37,072 nucleotides of DNA from CAYRVF01 sp964427535 (GTDB lineage Bacteria; Chloroflexota; Ktedonobacteria; Ktedonobacterales; JADMIN01): positions 1-37,072 of the forward strand of contig CAYRVF010000042.1 in assembly GCA_964427535.1 (NCBI GenBank), written 5' to 3'. A program made the position numbers and the translations under genes. This document shows positions 1 to 7,519 of this stretch, piece by piece. Positions within the stretch are counted from its first letter, which is position 1. The number at the start of each line of letters is the position of its first letter. Under the pieces are notes generated by a model. It saw only the letters and a program-made list of their open reading frames with translations. It ran no database searches and was not told where the DNA came from.

Positions 1-35
1 TAATTGCGTCGCCCTTCGCCACCGCGGCTCAATAA

Positions 36-70
36 GCGACCCCTACCCTCAAGGGAAGGGGGTAGGGGGT
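36..70 (-). repeat. GC-rich hairpin repeat, family A, copy 1 (terminator-like)
   Basis: The arms CCCCTACCC (40-48) and GGGTAGGGG (60-68) are perfectly complementary. The element lies just past the 3' end of the leftward M24 gene. Read on the minus strand it ends in AGGGGTCGCTT. Two copies at 8262-8297 and 9971-10010 end in the same GGGGTCG(C/T)T and also lie just after a gene in that gene's direction. It probably acts as a transcript 3'-end hairpin, but there is no U-tract. Confidence 0.6.
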
Positions 71-103
71 GCGGTTTCGCCTTGGCGGAGGGAAGAAGCC
101 ACC

Positions 104-1285
104 TCACTCGCAGCGAGTGAACAGCATGGGATAGCTGTGCAGCCGCTCGATGCCGGTCTCGGTGATGCGCACGAGCTCGCCGACCTGCACGCCCCTCTGC
201 TCGTCCTCCGTGATGACGTTGGGCTGGATGACGACCGTCATGTTCTCGGCGAAGGTGAAGGGTGGATGCGGCGTCGCGCTCGTACGGCGGGTCCGCAGGA
301 CGGGTGGCAGGTAGCCCCCGCCGAGTCCGTGGAGCAAGTCGTCGCAGATGGTAAATCCGGCGGTATGGATGCCCTCGGCGGCGTCGAGCACGTCCTCTGT
401 CGTGGCGCCCGCACGAAGGATGGCGGCGATACGCTCGAACGTCTCCACTGCGACGTCATACATCCGCTGGTAGTCGGGTGTGGGGTCGGCGGCGATCGTG
501 AAGGGGCGCAGCAATTGGCCGGGATAACCATGGTACTGCGCGCTGATCTCGGTGATGAGCACGTCGCCCGATTCGAGCACGCGGTTGGAGGGCTGCTGGG
601 CGGGCACGCAGCGGTCGGGATGTGCCATCGGCGTCGTGGCGAGGTAGTGGATGCCGGTCTGCCCGCCCTCGCCGGTGTAGCTGTCTTCGATGAGGGCAAT
701 GAGCTGGTGCTCGGTCAGGCCGGGCCGCGCATGCTGCTCCAGTGCGAGCGCCGCGCGATCGGTGAGTTCTGCGCCGCGACGGATACAGGCCAGCTCTTCG
801 TCGCTCTTGACGAGACGGAGCTGGCGGAGATGCGCTGAGACATCGACGAAGGTCGCCAGGGGCAGCTCGCGCTGGAGGGTGAGGTAGCGCTGGACGGGCA
901 GCGGTCCGGCGTAGCCCAGCCGTGCGAAGCCCAGGCCGCGTGAGCGCAGATCGGCGGCGGCCGTCGCGGCCAGGTCGTCTCCGCCCCAGCGCACATCCGA
1001 TGCGAAGCTGACGCGGCGCGCATTGGGCACGTGATTGAAATATTCGACGTATACCGTCGGGTCGCCGTCGGGCGTGAAGATGAGCACCGCCTCGCGGGTG
1101 ACGCGGAAGTTCGAGAGGTAGTGGATCTCGTTGTCGAGGCCGGGCGAGCCGTAGAGCACGAGCGCATCAAGCTCGGTGGCGGCCACAACATCGCGGACGG
1201 CGGCGCGCCGGCGGGCGAACTCGCCGTCCGAGAAGCGCGGATAGCGGTCGGGCTGGAGCAACTGCCCTAGAGACGGTGAACTCAT
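104..1285 (-). CDS. Creatinase/M24-family hydrolase with degenerate metal site
   Basis: The product has 393 residues: a creatinase-type N-terminal domain (about 20-155) and a pita-bread M24 domain (about 160-390). M24 aminopeptidases bind two metals through Asp, Asp, His, Glu, Glu. Here the equivalent positions read E246, Q257, H319, Q354 and G369, so only the histidine is kept. Creatinase, a metal-free member that hydrolyses a C-N bond, and some other M24 relatives also lack these ligands. A non-peptidase hydrolase or lyase is therefore more likely than a Pro-dipeptidase; the substrate is unknown. The ATG is preceded by GGAGGGGG about 9 nt upstream. It begins 45 nt after the OsmC-like gene on the same strand, so the two are probably one transcript. 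Confidence 0.85.
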   Translation of the reverse strand: MSSPSLGQLLQPDRYPRFSDGEFARRRAAVRDVVAATELDALVLYGSPGLDNEIHYLSNFRVTREAVLIFTPDGDPTVYVEYFNHVPNARRVSFASDVRWGGDDLAATAAADLRSRGLGFARLGYAGPLPVQRYLTLQRELPLATFVDVSAHLRQLRLVKSDEELACIRRGAELTDRAALALEQHARPGLTEHQLIALIEDSYTGEGGQTGIHYLATTPMAHPDRCVPAQQPSNRVLESGDVLITEISAQYHGYPGQLLRPFTIAADPTPDYQRMYDVAVETFERIAAILRAGATTEDVLDAAEGIHTAGFTICDDLLHGLGGGYLPPVLRTRRTSATPHPPFTFAENMTVVIQPNVITEDEQRGVQVGELVRITETGIERLHSYPMLFTRCE

Positions 1286-1330
1286 GGCGCCTCACTCCCC
1301 CTCCGTTGGGACAGCCCAGCCCGTGCGTGC

Positions 1331-1879
1331 TCAATCGATGTCGAGCGGCTCGCCGTTCAACTGCGCGGCGAGTTCCACGGGGACCCCATGCCGCAGTGTC
1401 TGCGCGGCGTGGCACGCGCGTTCGGCATGCGCCGCCAGCTTGCGCACCTGTTCGGGTAGGGCGGGACTCTCGATGGCGAGCCCGATCGTCACCTGCTCGA
1501 AATAAGGGGGCGCGTCATCGACATCGTACTTCTCGGTGTTGCGGAACAGGCCGCGCACGTCGGCGGTGGCGTTGTCGATGGGCACGTCATACAAGGGCGC
1601 GAACCGCGCCACCTGGGTGAGCAGTCAGAAGGCGACGCCCATCATGAAGAACTGGAGCGGCGAGGCGCCCTGCTCGGTGCCGCCACGCGAGAGTGGCTCA
1701 TCCGCCTCGACGAAGAAGCGGCCCATGCGGCCCTCCAGGTGGACGTCGTCCAGAATGCGGGCGACCGCACGGGTCGTGATCGCTCGATCCTGTGCGGGCT
1801 TCGCGCGCATCTCGGCGCGCAGACGCTCGATTTCGTGCATTTGCTTTTCGAGGTTGACCCGGCCGCGGTGTTCTGCCAT
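1331..1879 (-). CDS. OsmC-like thiol peroxidase family protein, candidate selenoprotein (in-frame TGA at 1625-1627)
   Basis: A 182-codon frame is interrupted once by TGA (codon 85). Upstream it reads a start and the OsmC signature GASPLQFFMMGVAF; downstream it continues LLTQVARFAPLYDV to a natural stop at 1331. Aligned with E. coli OsmC (NPEELIGAAHAAC), SPLQFFMMGVAF plus the TGA puts the TGA exactly at the peroxidatic Cys. The resolving Cys is kept (C156, ERACHAAQ). OsmC/Ohr proteins reduce organic hydroperoxides. A 6-bp hairpin with a GUU loop follows the TGA (separate entry). The ATG at 1879 has AAGGAGGG upstream. Selenocysteine is the favoured reading. A TGC/TGT-to-TGA sequencing error or a pseudogene remains possible. 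If TGA terminates, only an 84-residue inactive fragment is made. Confidence 0.75.
1596..1610 (-). promoter_or_regulatory. Candidate bacterial SECIS hairpin
   Basis: On the minus-strand mRNA, 14 nt after the in-frame UGA, GGCGCG pairs perfectly with CGCGCC around a GUU loop. CAG/UUG can pair below it across a small internal loop. The apical loop starts 20 nt after UGA and its first base is G, as bacterial SECIS models (bSECIS) expect. GC-rich DNA forms chance hairpins easily, so this is supportive only. Confidence 0.5.
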
Positions 1880-1933
1880 AGCGGAACCGACCCTCCTTCC
1901 GGAGCACAACTGGCGCGCCCCTACCCTGCCAAT

Positions 1934-1949
1934 GAGCAAACGATTGCTC
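1934..1949. promoter_or_regulatory. LacI-type operator O1
   Basis: GAGCAAACGATTGCTC is a near-perfect palindrome with the central CG typical of LacI-family sites. It lies about 18 bp downstream of the leftward -10 and upstream of the OsmC-like gene. Its core CAAACGATTG is identical to O3 and differs by one base from the site in front of the LacI gene. Confidence 0.7.
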
Positions 1950-1966
1950 TGTTGGATGGTGATTGG

Positions 1967-1995
1967 AGTCTAGTCGAAGATGTCTCGCCTGTCAA
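1967..1995 (-). promoter_or_regulatory. Predicted sigma-70 promoter of the osmC-like/M24 operon
   Basis: On the minus strand a perfect TTGACA (1995-1990) is followed by a 17-base spacer and TAGACT (1972-1967, 4 of 6 to TATAAT). Operator O1 lies just downstream of the expected start. Confidence 0.6.
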
Positions 1996-2049
1996 CAGGG
2001 ACGTACAGTGCGCGTCCGCTGTGAGGCATTGTGGTCAGAGCGCGTAGTA

Positions 2050-2078
2050 TTGACAAGGGGATAGGCGGGTGTTATTGT
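2050..2078 (+). promoter_or_regulatory. Predicted sigma-70 promoter of the hydrolase/liv operon
   Basis: A perfect TTGACA (2050-2055), a 17-base spacer and TATTGT (2073-2078, 4 of 6). Operator O2 begins 4 bases after the -10 and so covers the expected transcription start. Confidence 0.65.
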
Positions 2079-2081
2079 TGC

Positions 2082-2096
2082 GTCAATCGATTGTTC
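2082..2096. promoter_or_regulatory. LacI-type operator O2
   Basis: GTCAATCGATTGTTC contains the perfect palindrome CAATCGATTG (2084-2093), identical to the core of O4 in front of the LacI gene. It overlaps the predicted transcription start of the hydrolase/liv operon. Confidence 0.7.
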
Positions 2097-2102
2097 AAGT
2101 CA

Positions 2103-2117
2103 GGCAAACGATTGCGC
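2103..2117. promoter_or_regulatory. LacI-type operator O3
   Basis: GGCAAACGATTGCGC has the same core as O1. Its centre is 21 bp from the centre of O2, two helical turns, so both sites face the same side of the DNA. Confidence 0.65.
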
Positions 2118-2204
2118 AACGCATGCTGAACCTGTCCGCGACGCTGCGACAGTTCCCCTCTGCCCAATGTCGCACCGCCGCACAGTTGTAAGGGGTACTT
2201 GCCC

Positions 2205-3284
2205 ATGACTGTGGATTCCCGCGTGCAGGTCGCGATCTCGAATTGGGCGCCCCGCTTCATTGCCAACGGTGTCGATTTCAACGACTTTCAGCGTGTGACC
2301 GCGCGCATTGAGAGCTGGGACGACTGGTGCCGCGCATGGTCCGCGTGCGGCGCGATGCATGAGGAGCTGGGAGAGGAGGCGGAAGGCAGGCAGCACTACG
2401 AGACCGCAGCGTATCACCTATTCCACGCCGCTATGGCCTATCACTTCGGCAAGTTCCTGGCGGTGGACTTTCCAGACCAGCTCCGCACCGCGCACGAGCA
2501 CACGGTTCGCTCGTATGCGCGGGCGCTGCCCTGGTTCGACTTCCCCGGCGAGCGCATCGCCATCCCCTATGAAGACGGCGTTCCGATGTGGGGAGTCTTG
2601 CGCAAGCCCTGGCACACTCCGAAGCCGCCGGTCGTGATCATCGTGCCTGGTCTCGATTCCGTGAAGGAAGAGATGCACGCCTACGGCGAGGACTTCCTCC
2701 GCCGGGGTATGGCGGTGCTCGCCATCGACGGGCCCGGCCAGGGCGAGATGGAGTTCGAGCGGCCGATGCGCCACGACTACGAGGTCGCCTTGCGCGCGGC
2801 GATCGACGCCATGGAGCAGCGTCCCGACCTCGACAGCATGCGCGTCGGCGTGATGGGCGTCAGCCTGGGCGGCTACTACGCCCCCCGCGCGGCGGCCTTC
2901 GAGCCGCGCATCCGTGCGGTGATCGCGCTCGCCGGACCCTACTCGGTGCCGGACGCGTTCGACTCTATGCCCAGCCTCACGCAGGAGGCGTTTATCCATC
3001 GCTCCGGCGCCACCTCTCGCGGGGACGCGCGCGAGCGGCTGCACTCGTTTAGTCTTGAAGGCATCGCGGAGCGGGTGACCTGCCCGCTGCTCGTCATCAT
3101 GGGACGTCAAGATCGCGTGGTCCCTCCGCAGGATGCGGAGCATCTGGCACGGGACGCCAGAGGACCCGTGGACCTATGGATGTTTGAGGACGGCAACCAC
3201 GTCTGCAACAACATCCCCTACAAGCACCGCCCGCAGCAGGCCGATTGGATGCGGGAGCGGTTGTCCGAACGGCGAAACGCATAA
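2205..3284 (+). CDS. Alpha/beta hydrolase, dihydropseudooxynicotine-hydrolase/FrsA-like
   Basis: The product has 359 residues: a helical N-terminal cap (about 1-120) followed by an alpha/beta-hydrolase core. The catalytic triad is visible as S220 in GVSLGG, D303 in GRQDRVVPP and H332 in GNHVCNN. The long N-terminal cap resembles 2,6-dihydropseudooxynicotine hydrolase, which breaks a C-C bond, and FrsA-like proteins; the substrate here cannot be read from sequence. ATG 2205 is chosen over an in-frame TTG at 2199 because AAGGGG (2190-2195) is 9 nt from the ATG but only 3 nt from the TTG. It is the first gene of the liv operon, so it probably acts on the imported compound. Confidence 0.85.
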   Translation: MTVDSRVQVAISNWAPRFIANGVDFNDFQRVTARIESWDDWCRAWSACGAMHEELGEEAEGRQHYETAAYHLFHAAMAYHFGKFLAVDFPDQLRTAHEHTVRSYARALPWFDFPGERIAIPYEDGVPMWGVLRKPWHTPKPPVVIIVPGLDSVKEEMHAYGEDFLRRGMAVLAIDGPGQGEMEFERPMRHDYEVALRAAIDAMEQRPDLDSMRVGVMGVSLGGYYAPRAAAFEPRIRAVIALAGPYSVPDAFDSMPSLTQEAFIHRSGATSRGDARERLHSFSLEGIAERVTCPLLVIMGRQDRVVPPQDAEHLARDARGPVDLWMFEDGNHVCNNIPYKHRPQQADWMRERLSERRNA

Positions 3285-3323
3285 GGTGTCGAGCTACGTA
3301 GAGGTAGCTCCGGGAGCAGAGTG

Positions 3324-4562
3324 ATGACACGACGCAATTCCACACGCGTGCAACGGTTCCTCTGTGGTTTTGGCCTGCTCGCAAGCATCGTACTGGTGCT
3401 TGCAGCATGCGGTTCCAGCAACTCCGCTTCGTCGAATGGTCCGATCAAAATTGGTGTCTCCCTATCGCTTTCAGGCGACTTCTCGGCTGACGGCAAGGCG
3501 TTTCAGCAGGGCTATCAGCTCTGGGCCGATTACACCAACGCCCACGGCGGTGTGATGGGCCGCCAGGTGCAGCTCGACATCCTCTCCGATGCCAGCAGCC
3601 CACAGCAGGTCGCGACGAACTACCAGACGCTCATCACGCAGCACAAAGATGACCTCATCTTTGGCCCGTTCTCTACGCTGCTGACCAAGGCGTCGTCGGT
3701 GATCGCCAACCGCTATGGCTACGCGATGGTCGAGGGCGCGGGCGGTGGTCCGTCGGTCTTCACGCAGGGCCTGCACAACGTCTTCGACGTCTCGCTGCCG
3801 GTCGCGAACAATCTGGTGAGCTACGCGCAGTACATCTCGGGACTGCCCGCCAGCCAGCGGCCCAAGACGGCAGCCTACGCGACCGAGGATGACCCGTTCA
3901 CGCAGCCGCAGATTGATACGGCGAAGTCGATTCTCGAGAAGGCCGGCGTGAGCACAGCGTACTACAAGGTCTATCCCGCTGAGACGACCGACTTTACGCC
4001 GATCGCCGCGGCAATCATCGCATCGCATGCCGACATCTTCATCGGCGGCACGCTGCTGCCAGACATCTCGGCGTTCATCCAGAACTTCCAGCAGCAGCAC
4101 TACAATCCGCAGTCGATCATTGCGACGGCTGGCCCGGACCAGGGCGACCAGTTCCTCAATGCCGTCGGTGGAAAGACCGCCGCGGAAGGCATCTTCGTGC
4201 CGAACGGCTGGTATCCGGACCTCAATTACCCTGAGAACGCCACAATGGTGCAGGCGTATATCGCCAAGTACGGCGGCGACAAGTCCGCTATCAGCTCCGA
4301 CGTTCCCGAGGCCTGGGCGGTCGGACAGGTCGTGAAGCAGGCAGTCGAGCAGAATCACAGTCTCGATCAGACCAAGCTCATCCAGACGCTGCACGCGGGC
4401 ACCTTCCAGAGCGTGCAAGGTCCGGTGAAGTTCGATTCGACAGGCCAAAACACGATGGCGCAGGCGTTCCTGTTCCAGTGGCAGAAGGGCCAGTTGGTGC
4501 CGGTCTTCCCGTCGAGCGTGGCGTCGGCCAGCCCAGAGTATCCGAAGCCGAACTGGCCATAA
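3324..4562 (+). CDS. Liv-type ABC transporter substrate-binding lipoprotein
   Basis: The product has 412 residues. An Arg-rich N-terminus and a hydrophobic segment end in the lipobox LVLAAC with Cys29, so it should be a membrane-anchored lipoprotein. The mature part begins PIKIGVSLSLSGDFSADG, the usual opening of the type I periplasmic-binding fold of the Leu/Ile/Val (Peripla_BP_6) family. The family also binds aromatic compounds, urea and amides, so the ligand is open. ATG 3324 is preferred to the adjacent GTG 3321 because GGGAG is 7 nt upstream. It begins 39 nt after the hydrolase and precedes its permease genes. Confidence 0.92.
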   Translation: MTRRNSTRVQRFLCGFGLLASIVLVLAACGSSNSASSNGPIKIGVSLSLSGDFSADGKAFQQGYQLWADYTNAHGGVMGRQVQLDILSDASSPQQVATNYQTLITQHKDDLIFGPFSTLLTKASSVIANRYGYAMVEGAGGGPSVFTQGLHNVFDVSLPVANNLVSYAQYISGLPASQRPKTAAYATEDDPFTQPQIDTAKSILEKAGVSTAYYKVYPAETTDFTPIAAAIIASHADIFIGGTLLPDISAFIQNFQQQHYNPQSIIATAGPDQGDQFLNAVGGKTAAEGIFVPNGWYPDLNYPENATMVQAYIAKYGGDKSAISSDVPEAWAVGQVVKQAVEQNHSLDQTKLIQTLHAGTFQSVQGPVKFDSTGQNTMAQAFLFQWQKGQLVPVFPSSVASASPEYPKPNWP

Positions 4563-4589
4563 GGCTCGCATCGCTCATGTAGTGTGAAC

Positions 4590-4651
4590 GTAGCGCATGC
4601 CATATCTGACGGGATGCGCTACGCCACCGGGGAGGTGGCTCCTCCCCGGTG
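4590..4651 (+). terminator. Two tandem hairpins between binding protein and permease genes
   Basis: The first hairpin is GTAGCGCAT (4590-4598) with ATGCGCTAC (4614-4622). The second is a perfect 10-bp stem CACCGGGGAG (4625-4634) with CTCCCCGGTG (4642-4651) and a 7-base loop. No U-tract follows. Such hairpins between a binding-protein gene and its permease genes commonly protect the upstream mRNA or partly terminate, so that more binding protein than permease is made; that role is inferred here. Confidence 0.6.
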
Positions 4652-4693
4652 TACATCCCTTCCCCTGCTGGATTCCCGCAAGGAGACTAGACC

Positions 4694-5572
4694 ATGGCGC
4701 TGCTCATTTTGCGTGCCGTTATCTCGGGCATACTCACAGGTGGCATTTATGCGCTCATGGCCGCCGGTCTGACCCTTATTTTCGGCGTGATGGACATCAT
4801 CAACGTTGCTCAAGGCGCCTTCGTCATTCTGGGCGCATACTTGAGCTATGTGCTCGCACGATATCTGCACCTCGACCTGTTTCTGGGCCTCTTCATCACC
4901 ATTCCGGTGATGTTTGCGTTCGGCCTAGTGCTTGAATGGGCGTTTATACGGCCGCTGAAGCGCGACCGCACACAACTCTCGATTCTGGTGACATACGCTC
5001 TGGCCATCATCATCGAAGGCGTATTGAGCATCCTCTTCACCACGAATTATGTGCAACTTCACGCGTGGTACACCACCGCCTCCGTCCACATGTTCGGGTT
5101 CTATCTGCCGCTCATCTATTTGTTCGCGTTCGCCTTGAGCGTCGTGCTGCTGGCGGCTCTCTATGTGCTGCTCTACAGAACGAAATTTGGACGGAGCTTG
5201 CGTGCGACGACGCAGAATCGCGCCGCCGCCTTGCTGATCGGCATCGACGTCGAGCGCGTCGCGGCCTTCACGTTTGCCATTGGTGTAGCGCTGACGGCTG
5301 CCGGTGGCATGGCGTACGGCGCGACGACGAGCTTCAATCCCAACAGTCACTACGACCTCATTTCTCGCTTGCTCGTCATCATCGTCCTCGCCGGCATGGG
5401 CAGTCTGGGCGGCGCGCTGATCGCCTCGCTCGTCATGCTAGTCAGCGAGGATGTGGTGGCAGTCATCTGGTCGCCTCAGTGGGCGACCACCGTCTTCTTC
5501 ATCTTGCTCGTGATTGTTCTCATTGTTCGCCCGCAGGGTCTCTTCGCCAAAGCCGCCGCGCGCAGCCAGTAG
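4694..5572 (+). CDS. livH: Branched-chain-type ABC transporter permease LivH
   Basis: This 292-residue inner-membrane protein has about eight hydrophobic segments. Family features are the early INVAQGAFVILGAY stretch, the cytoplasmic loop LRATTQNRAAALLIGID that contacts the ATPases, a glycine-rich MGSLGGALIAS near the end, and the C-terminal VRPQGLF common to LivH/LivM. AAGGAG lies 10 nt before the ATG. With LivM it should form the heterodimeric channel. Confidence 0.93.
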   Translation: MALLILRAVISGILTGGIYALMAAGLTLIFGVMDIINVAQGAFVILGAYLSYVLARYLHLDLFLGLFITIPVMFAFGLVLEWAFIRPLKRDRTQLSILVTYALAIIIEGVLSILFTTNYVQLHAWYTTASVHMFGFYLPLIYLFAFALSVVLLAALYVLLYRTKFGRSLRATTQNRAAALLIGIDVERVAAFTFAIGVALTAAGGMAYGATTSFNPNSHYDLISRLLVIIVLAGMGSLGGALIASLVMLVSEDVVAVIWSPQWATTVFFILLVIVLIVRPQGLFAKAAARSQ

Positions 5573-5629
5573 CTGTCGCGTCGTATCCACGCTCAGAGCA
5601 AGAACGAGAAGAAAGCGGAGCCTTCAACT

Positions 5630-6787
5630 ATGGCAACGGTGTCACAGCAACAACGATCACCCACTCGGGTGGGGCGTGAGAAGCTCAAACGGTTTCAGCC
5701 ACTGTTTGCGCTTGCGGTTCTGGTCGTCGCGATCGTGTTCCCACTGGTGTTCTCCAGCCCGGCGACTACCACGATAGCATTCTTCACGTTGGTCTTTGCC
5801 GCCTCCGGTTCGGCATGGAATATCTTCTCGGGCTACACCGGCTACATCGCGCTGGGGCACGCCGCGTACTTCGGCACCGGCTGCTACGCGCTTGCGCTGA
5901 TGTGTCAGCACTGGCATGTAAGCGGCGGCTGGGCGCCTTTCGCGCTCGTGCCTCTGGCGGGGCTGGCAGCCGCGATCCTGGCGGCGCCGCTGGGAGCCAT
6001 CGCGCTGCGCACGCGGCGACACACCTTCGTCGTCATCACCATCGCGATGTTCTTCATCTTCCAGTTGCTCGCGTATAACCTGCACGAGATCACTGGCGGC
6101 TCGGCGGGCCTTGAGCTGCCGATTCCACCGTGGAGTGGCGACGTCTACAATCTGCCGTTCTACTACGTCATTCTGGCGATCACCGTGCTGGCGGTGCTGA
6201 CCTCGTGGTTCGTACGCCACTCGAAGTATGGGCTGGAGCTGCTGGCGATTCGCGACGACGAAGACCGCGCGCGCGGCCTGGGCGTGCGCACCGGGATCAC
6301 GAAGCTCAGCGCGTTCGTACTGTCGGCGTTCTTCGTCGGCATGGCGGGTGCGGTCTGGGCCTACTTCCTGGGGTCCATCTACCCGCCGTTTGCGTTCGAT
6401 GCCAATTTCGACGTCGGCATCGCGCTGATGGCCTTCATGGGTGGGCTGGGCACCCTCGCTGGGCCGCTCCTCGGCGCGGTGATCATCATTCCGGCGCAGC
6501 AGTATCTGACGTTGCAGTTCAGCCAGAGTCAGATCTATCTCGTCCTGTACGGCGCCGTTTTCCTGCTGGTGATTCTGCTGCTGCCAGAGGGTATCGTCCC
6601 TGCGGTAAGCCGGCGGCTGTGGGCGCGGGCCGCGCAGTCGACTGAGACGCCCGTCGCGCCAGAGCCGCAAGCTGTAAGTGCGCAGGCCGCTGGTGCGCAG
6701 GTTGCCGCCCCCGCGACAGATGTCCCTCCCGCGCCAGATGAGCGCGGCACCGCATCGGACGAACAGGTGCAGGAGCGTGCTCTATGA
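5630..6787 (+). CDS. livM: Branched-chain-type ABC transporter permease LivM
   Basis: The 385-residue multi-pass protein has the LivM opening (SGYTGYIALGHAAYFG), the coupling loop LLAIRDDEDRARGLGVRTGI and the glycine-rich GGLGTLAGPLLG. The last 55 or so residues form an Ala/Pro/Glu-rich, probably disordered cytoplasmic tail not needed for the fold. The stop overlaps the next start (6784-6787, ATGA), which indicates translational coupling to livG. Spacing from livH is 57 bases. Confidence 0.93.
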   Translation: MATVSQQQRSPTRVGREKLKRFQPLFALAVLVVAIVFPLVFSSPATTTIAFFTLVFAASGSAWNIFSGYTGYIALGHAAYFGTGCYALALMCQHWHVSGGWAPFALVPLAGLAAAILAAPLGAIALRTRRHTFVVITIAMFFIFQLLAYNLHEITGGSAGLELPIPPWSGDVYNLPFYYVILAITVLAVLTSWFVRHSKYGLELLAIRDDEDRARGLGVRTGITKLSAFVLSAFFVGMAGAVWAYFLGSIYPPFAFDANFDVGIALMAFMGGLGTLAGPLLGAVIIIPAQQYLTLQFSQSQIYLVLYGAVFLLVILLLPEGIVPAVSRRLWARAAQSTETPVAPEPQAVSAQAAGAQVAAPATDVPPAPDERGTASDEQVQERAL

Positions 6788-7515
6788 GCTTTCTCGAAGT
6801 CGAAGGCGTCTCCAAAGCATTTGGTGGCATACACGCGCTGACCGACTGTTCCATCTCGGTCGAACAGGGGTCCATCAGCGGGCTAATTGGCCCGAACGGC
6901 TCGGGCAAGACGACGCTCTTCAACGTCATGACCGGGTACGAGCGCGCCGACGCGGGCAAAGTCAAATTCAAAGACGCCGTCATCACGGAGTACGGTCCGG
7001 ATCGCATCTTTGGGCTGGGCATCGGGCGCACGTTCCAACTGACGCGCATCTTCTCGCGGCTGACGGTCATCGAGAACATGCATATCGCCATCAAGCGCAA
7101 GGGGCTGCTCTCGCTGCTCAGCCGCTGGAGTGCGTCACACGAGCACGAGCGCGCGCTGCAACTGCTGCAATTCGTCGGTCTCACGCACCTGAAGGATGCG
7201 CCCGCCGGAAGCCTCTCGTACGGGCAGCGCAAGCTGCTGGAGCTGGCCTTCATTCTCATCGCCGAGCCGCAGGTGATTCTGCTGGATGAGCCAGCGGGCG
7301 GTATCAATCCGACGCTGATCGGGCAATTGGGCGAGCGCATCCGCGAGCTGAATAAGCAGGGCGTCACGTTCCTCATCGTCGAGCACAACATGGAGTTCGT
7401 GATGGGCCTGTGCGACAAAGTGATGGTGATGCATCGCGGCACCAAGCTCGCCGAGGGCACGCCAGACGTCGTGCGCGCGAACCCCGCCGTGCTGGAAGCC
7501 TATCTAGGAGACTGA
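6784..7515 (+). CDS. livG: Branched-chain-type ABC transporter ATPase LivG
   Basis: The 243-residue cytoplasmic ATPase has Walker A GPNGSGKT (36-43), a Q-loop at GRTFQ (81-85), signature LSYGQ (144-148), Walker B VILLDEP (164-170) and a switch histidine in VEHNMEFV. The YG form of the signature and the EHNM motif are typical of LivG rather than LivF. It overlaps livM by four bases and livF follows after 4 bases. Confidence 0.95.
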   Translation: MSFLEVEGVSKAFGGIHALTDCSISVEQGSISGLIGPNGSGKTTLFNVMTGYERADAGKVKFKDAVITEYGPDRIFGLGIGRTFQLTRIFSRLTVIENMHIAIKRKGLLSLLSRWSASHEHERALQLLQFVGLTHLKDAPAGSLSYGQRKLLELAFILIAEPQVILLDEPAGGINPTLIGQLGERIRELNKQGVTFLIVEHNMEFVMGLCDKVMVMHRGTKLAEGTPDVVRANPAVLEAYLGD

Positions 7516-7519
7516 AGCC

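Larger units (their letters stand above)
1880..2204. other. Divergent control region between osmC-like and hydrolase/liv operons
   Basis: These 325 bases hold no gene. They contain two divergent TTGACA promoters with 17-bp spacers and three LacI-type palindromes, listed separately, plus the Shine-Dalgarno sequences of both flanking genes. The region is less GC-rich than its surroundings. Confidence 0.8.

Noticed and set aside
137..838. Long plus-strand frame opposite the M24 gene
   Set aside because: It is antisense to a well-supported gene, with a low-complexity GC-driven composition and no recognised domain. The same applies to frames opposite the binding protein (3471-4571), livM (5657-6670), recQ (26525-27604) and the second liv operon (30289-31746).
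3097..3408. Small minus-strand frame with Cys-rich stretch between hydrolase and binding-protein genes
   Set aside because: It overlaps both real genes, has no ribosome site, and its cysteines come from GC-rich codons of the opposite strand.
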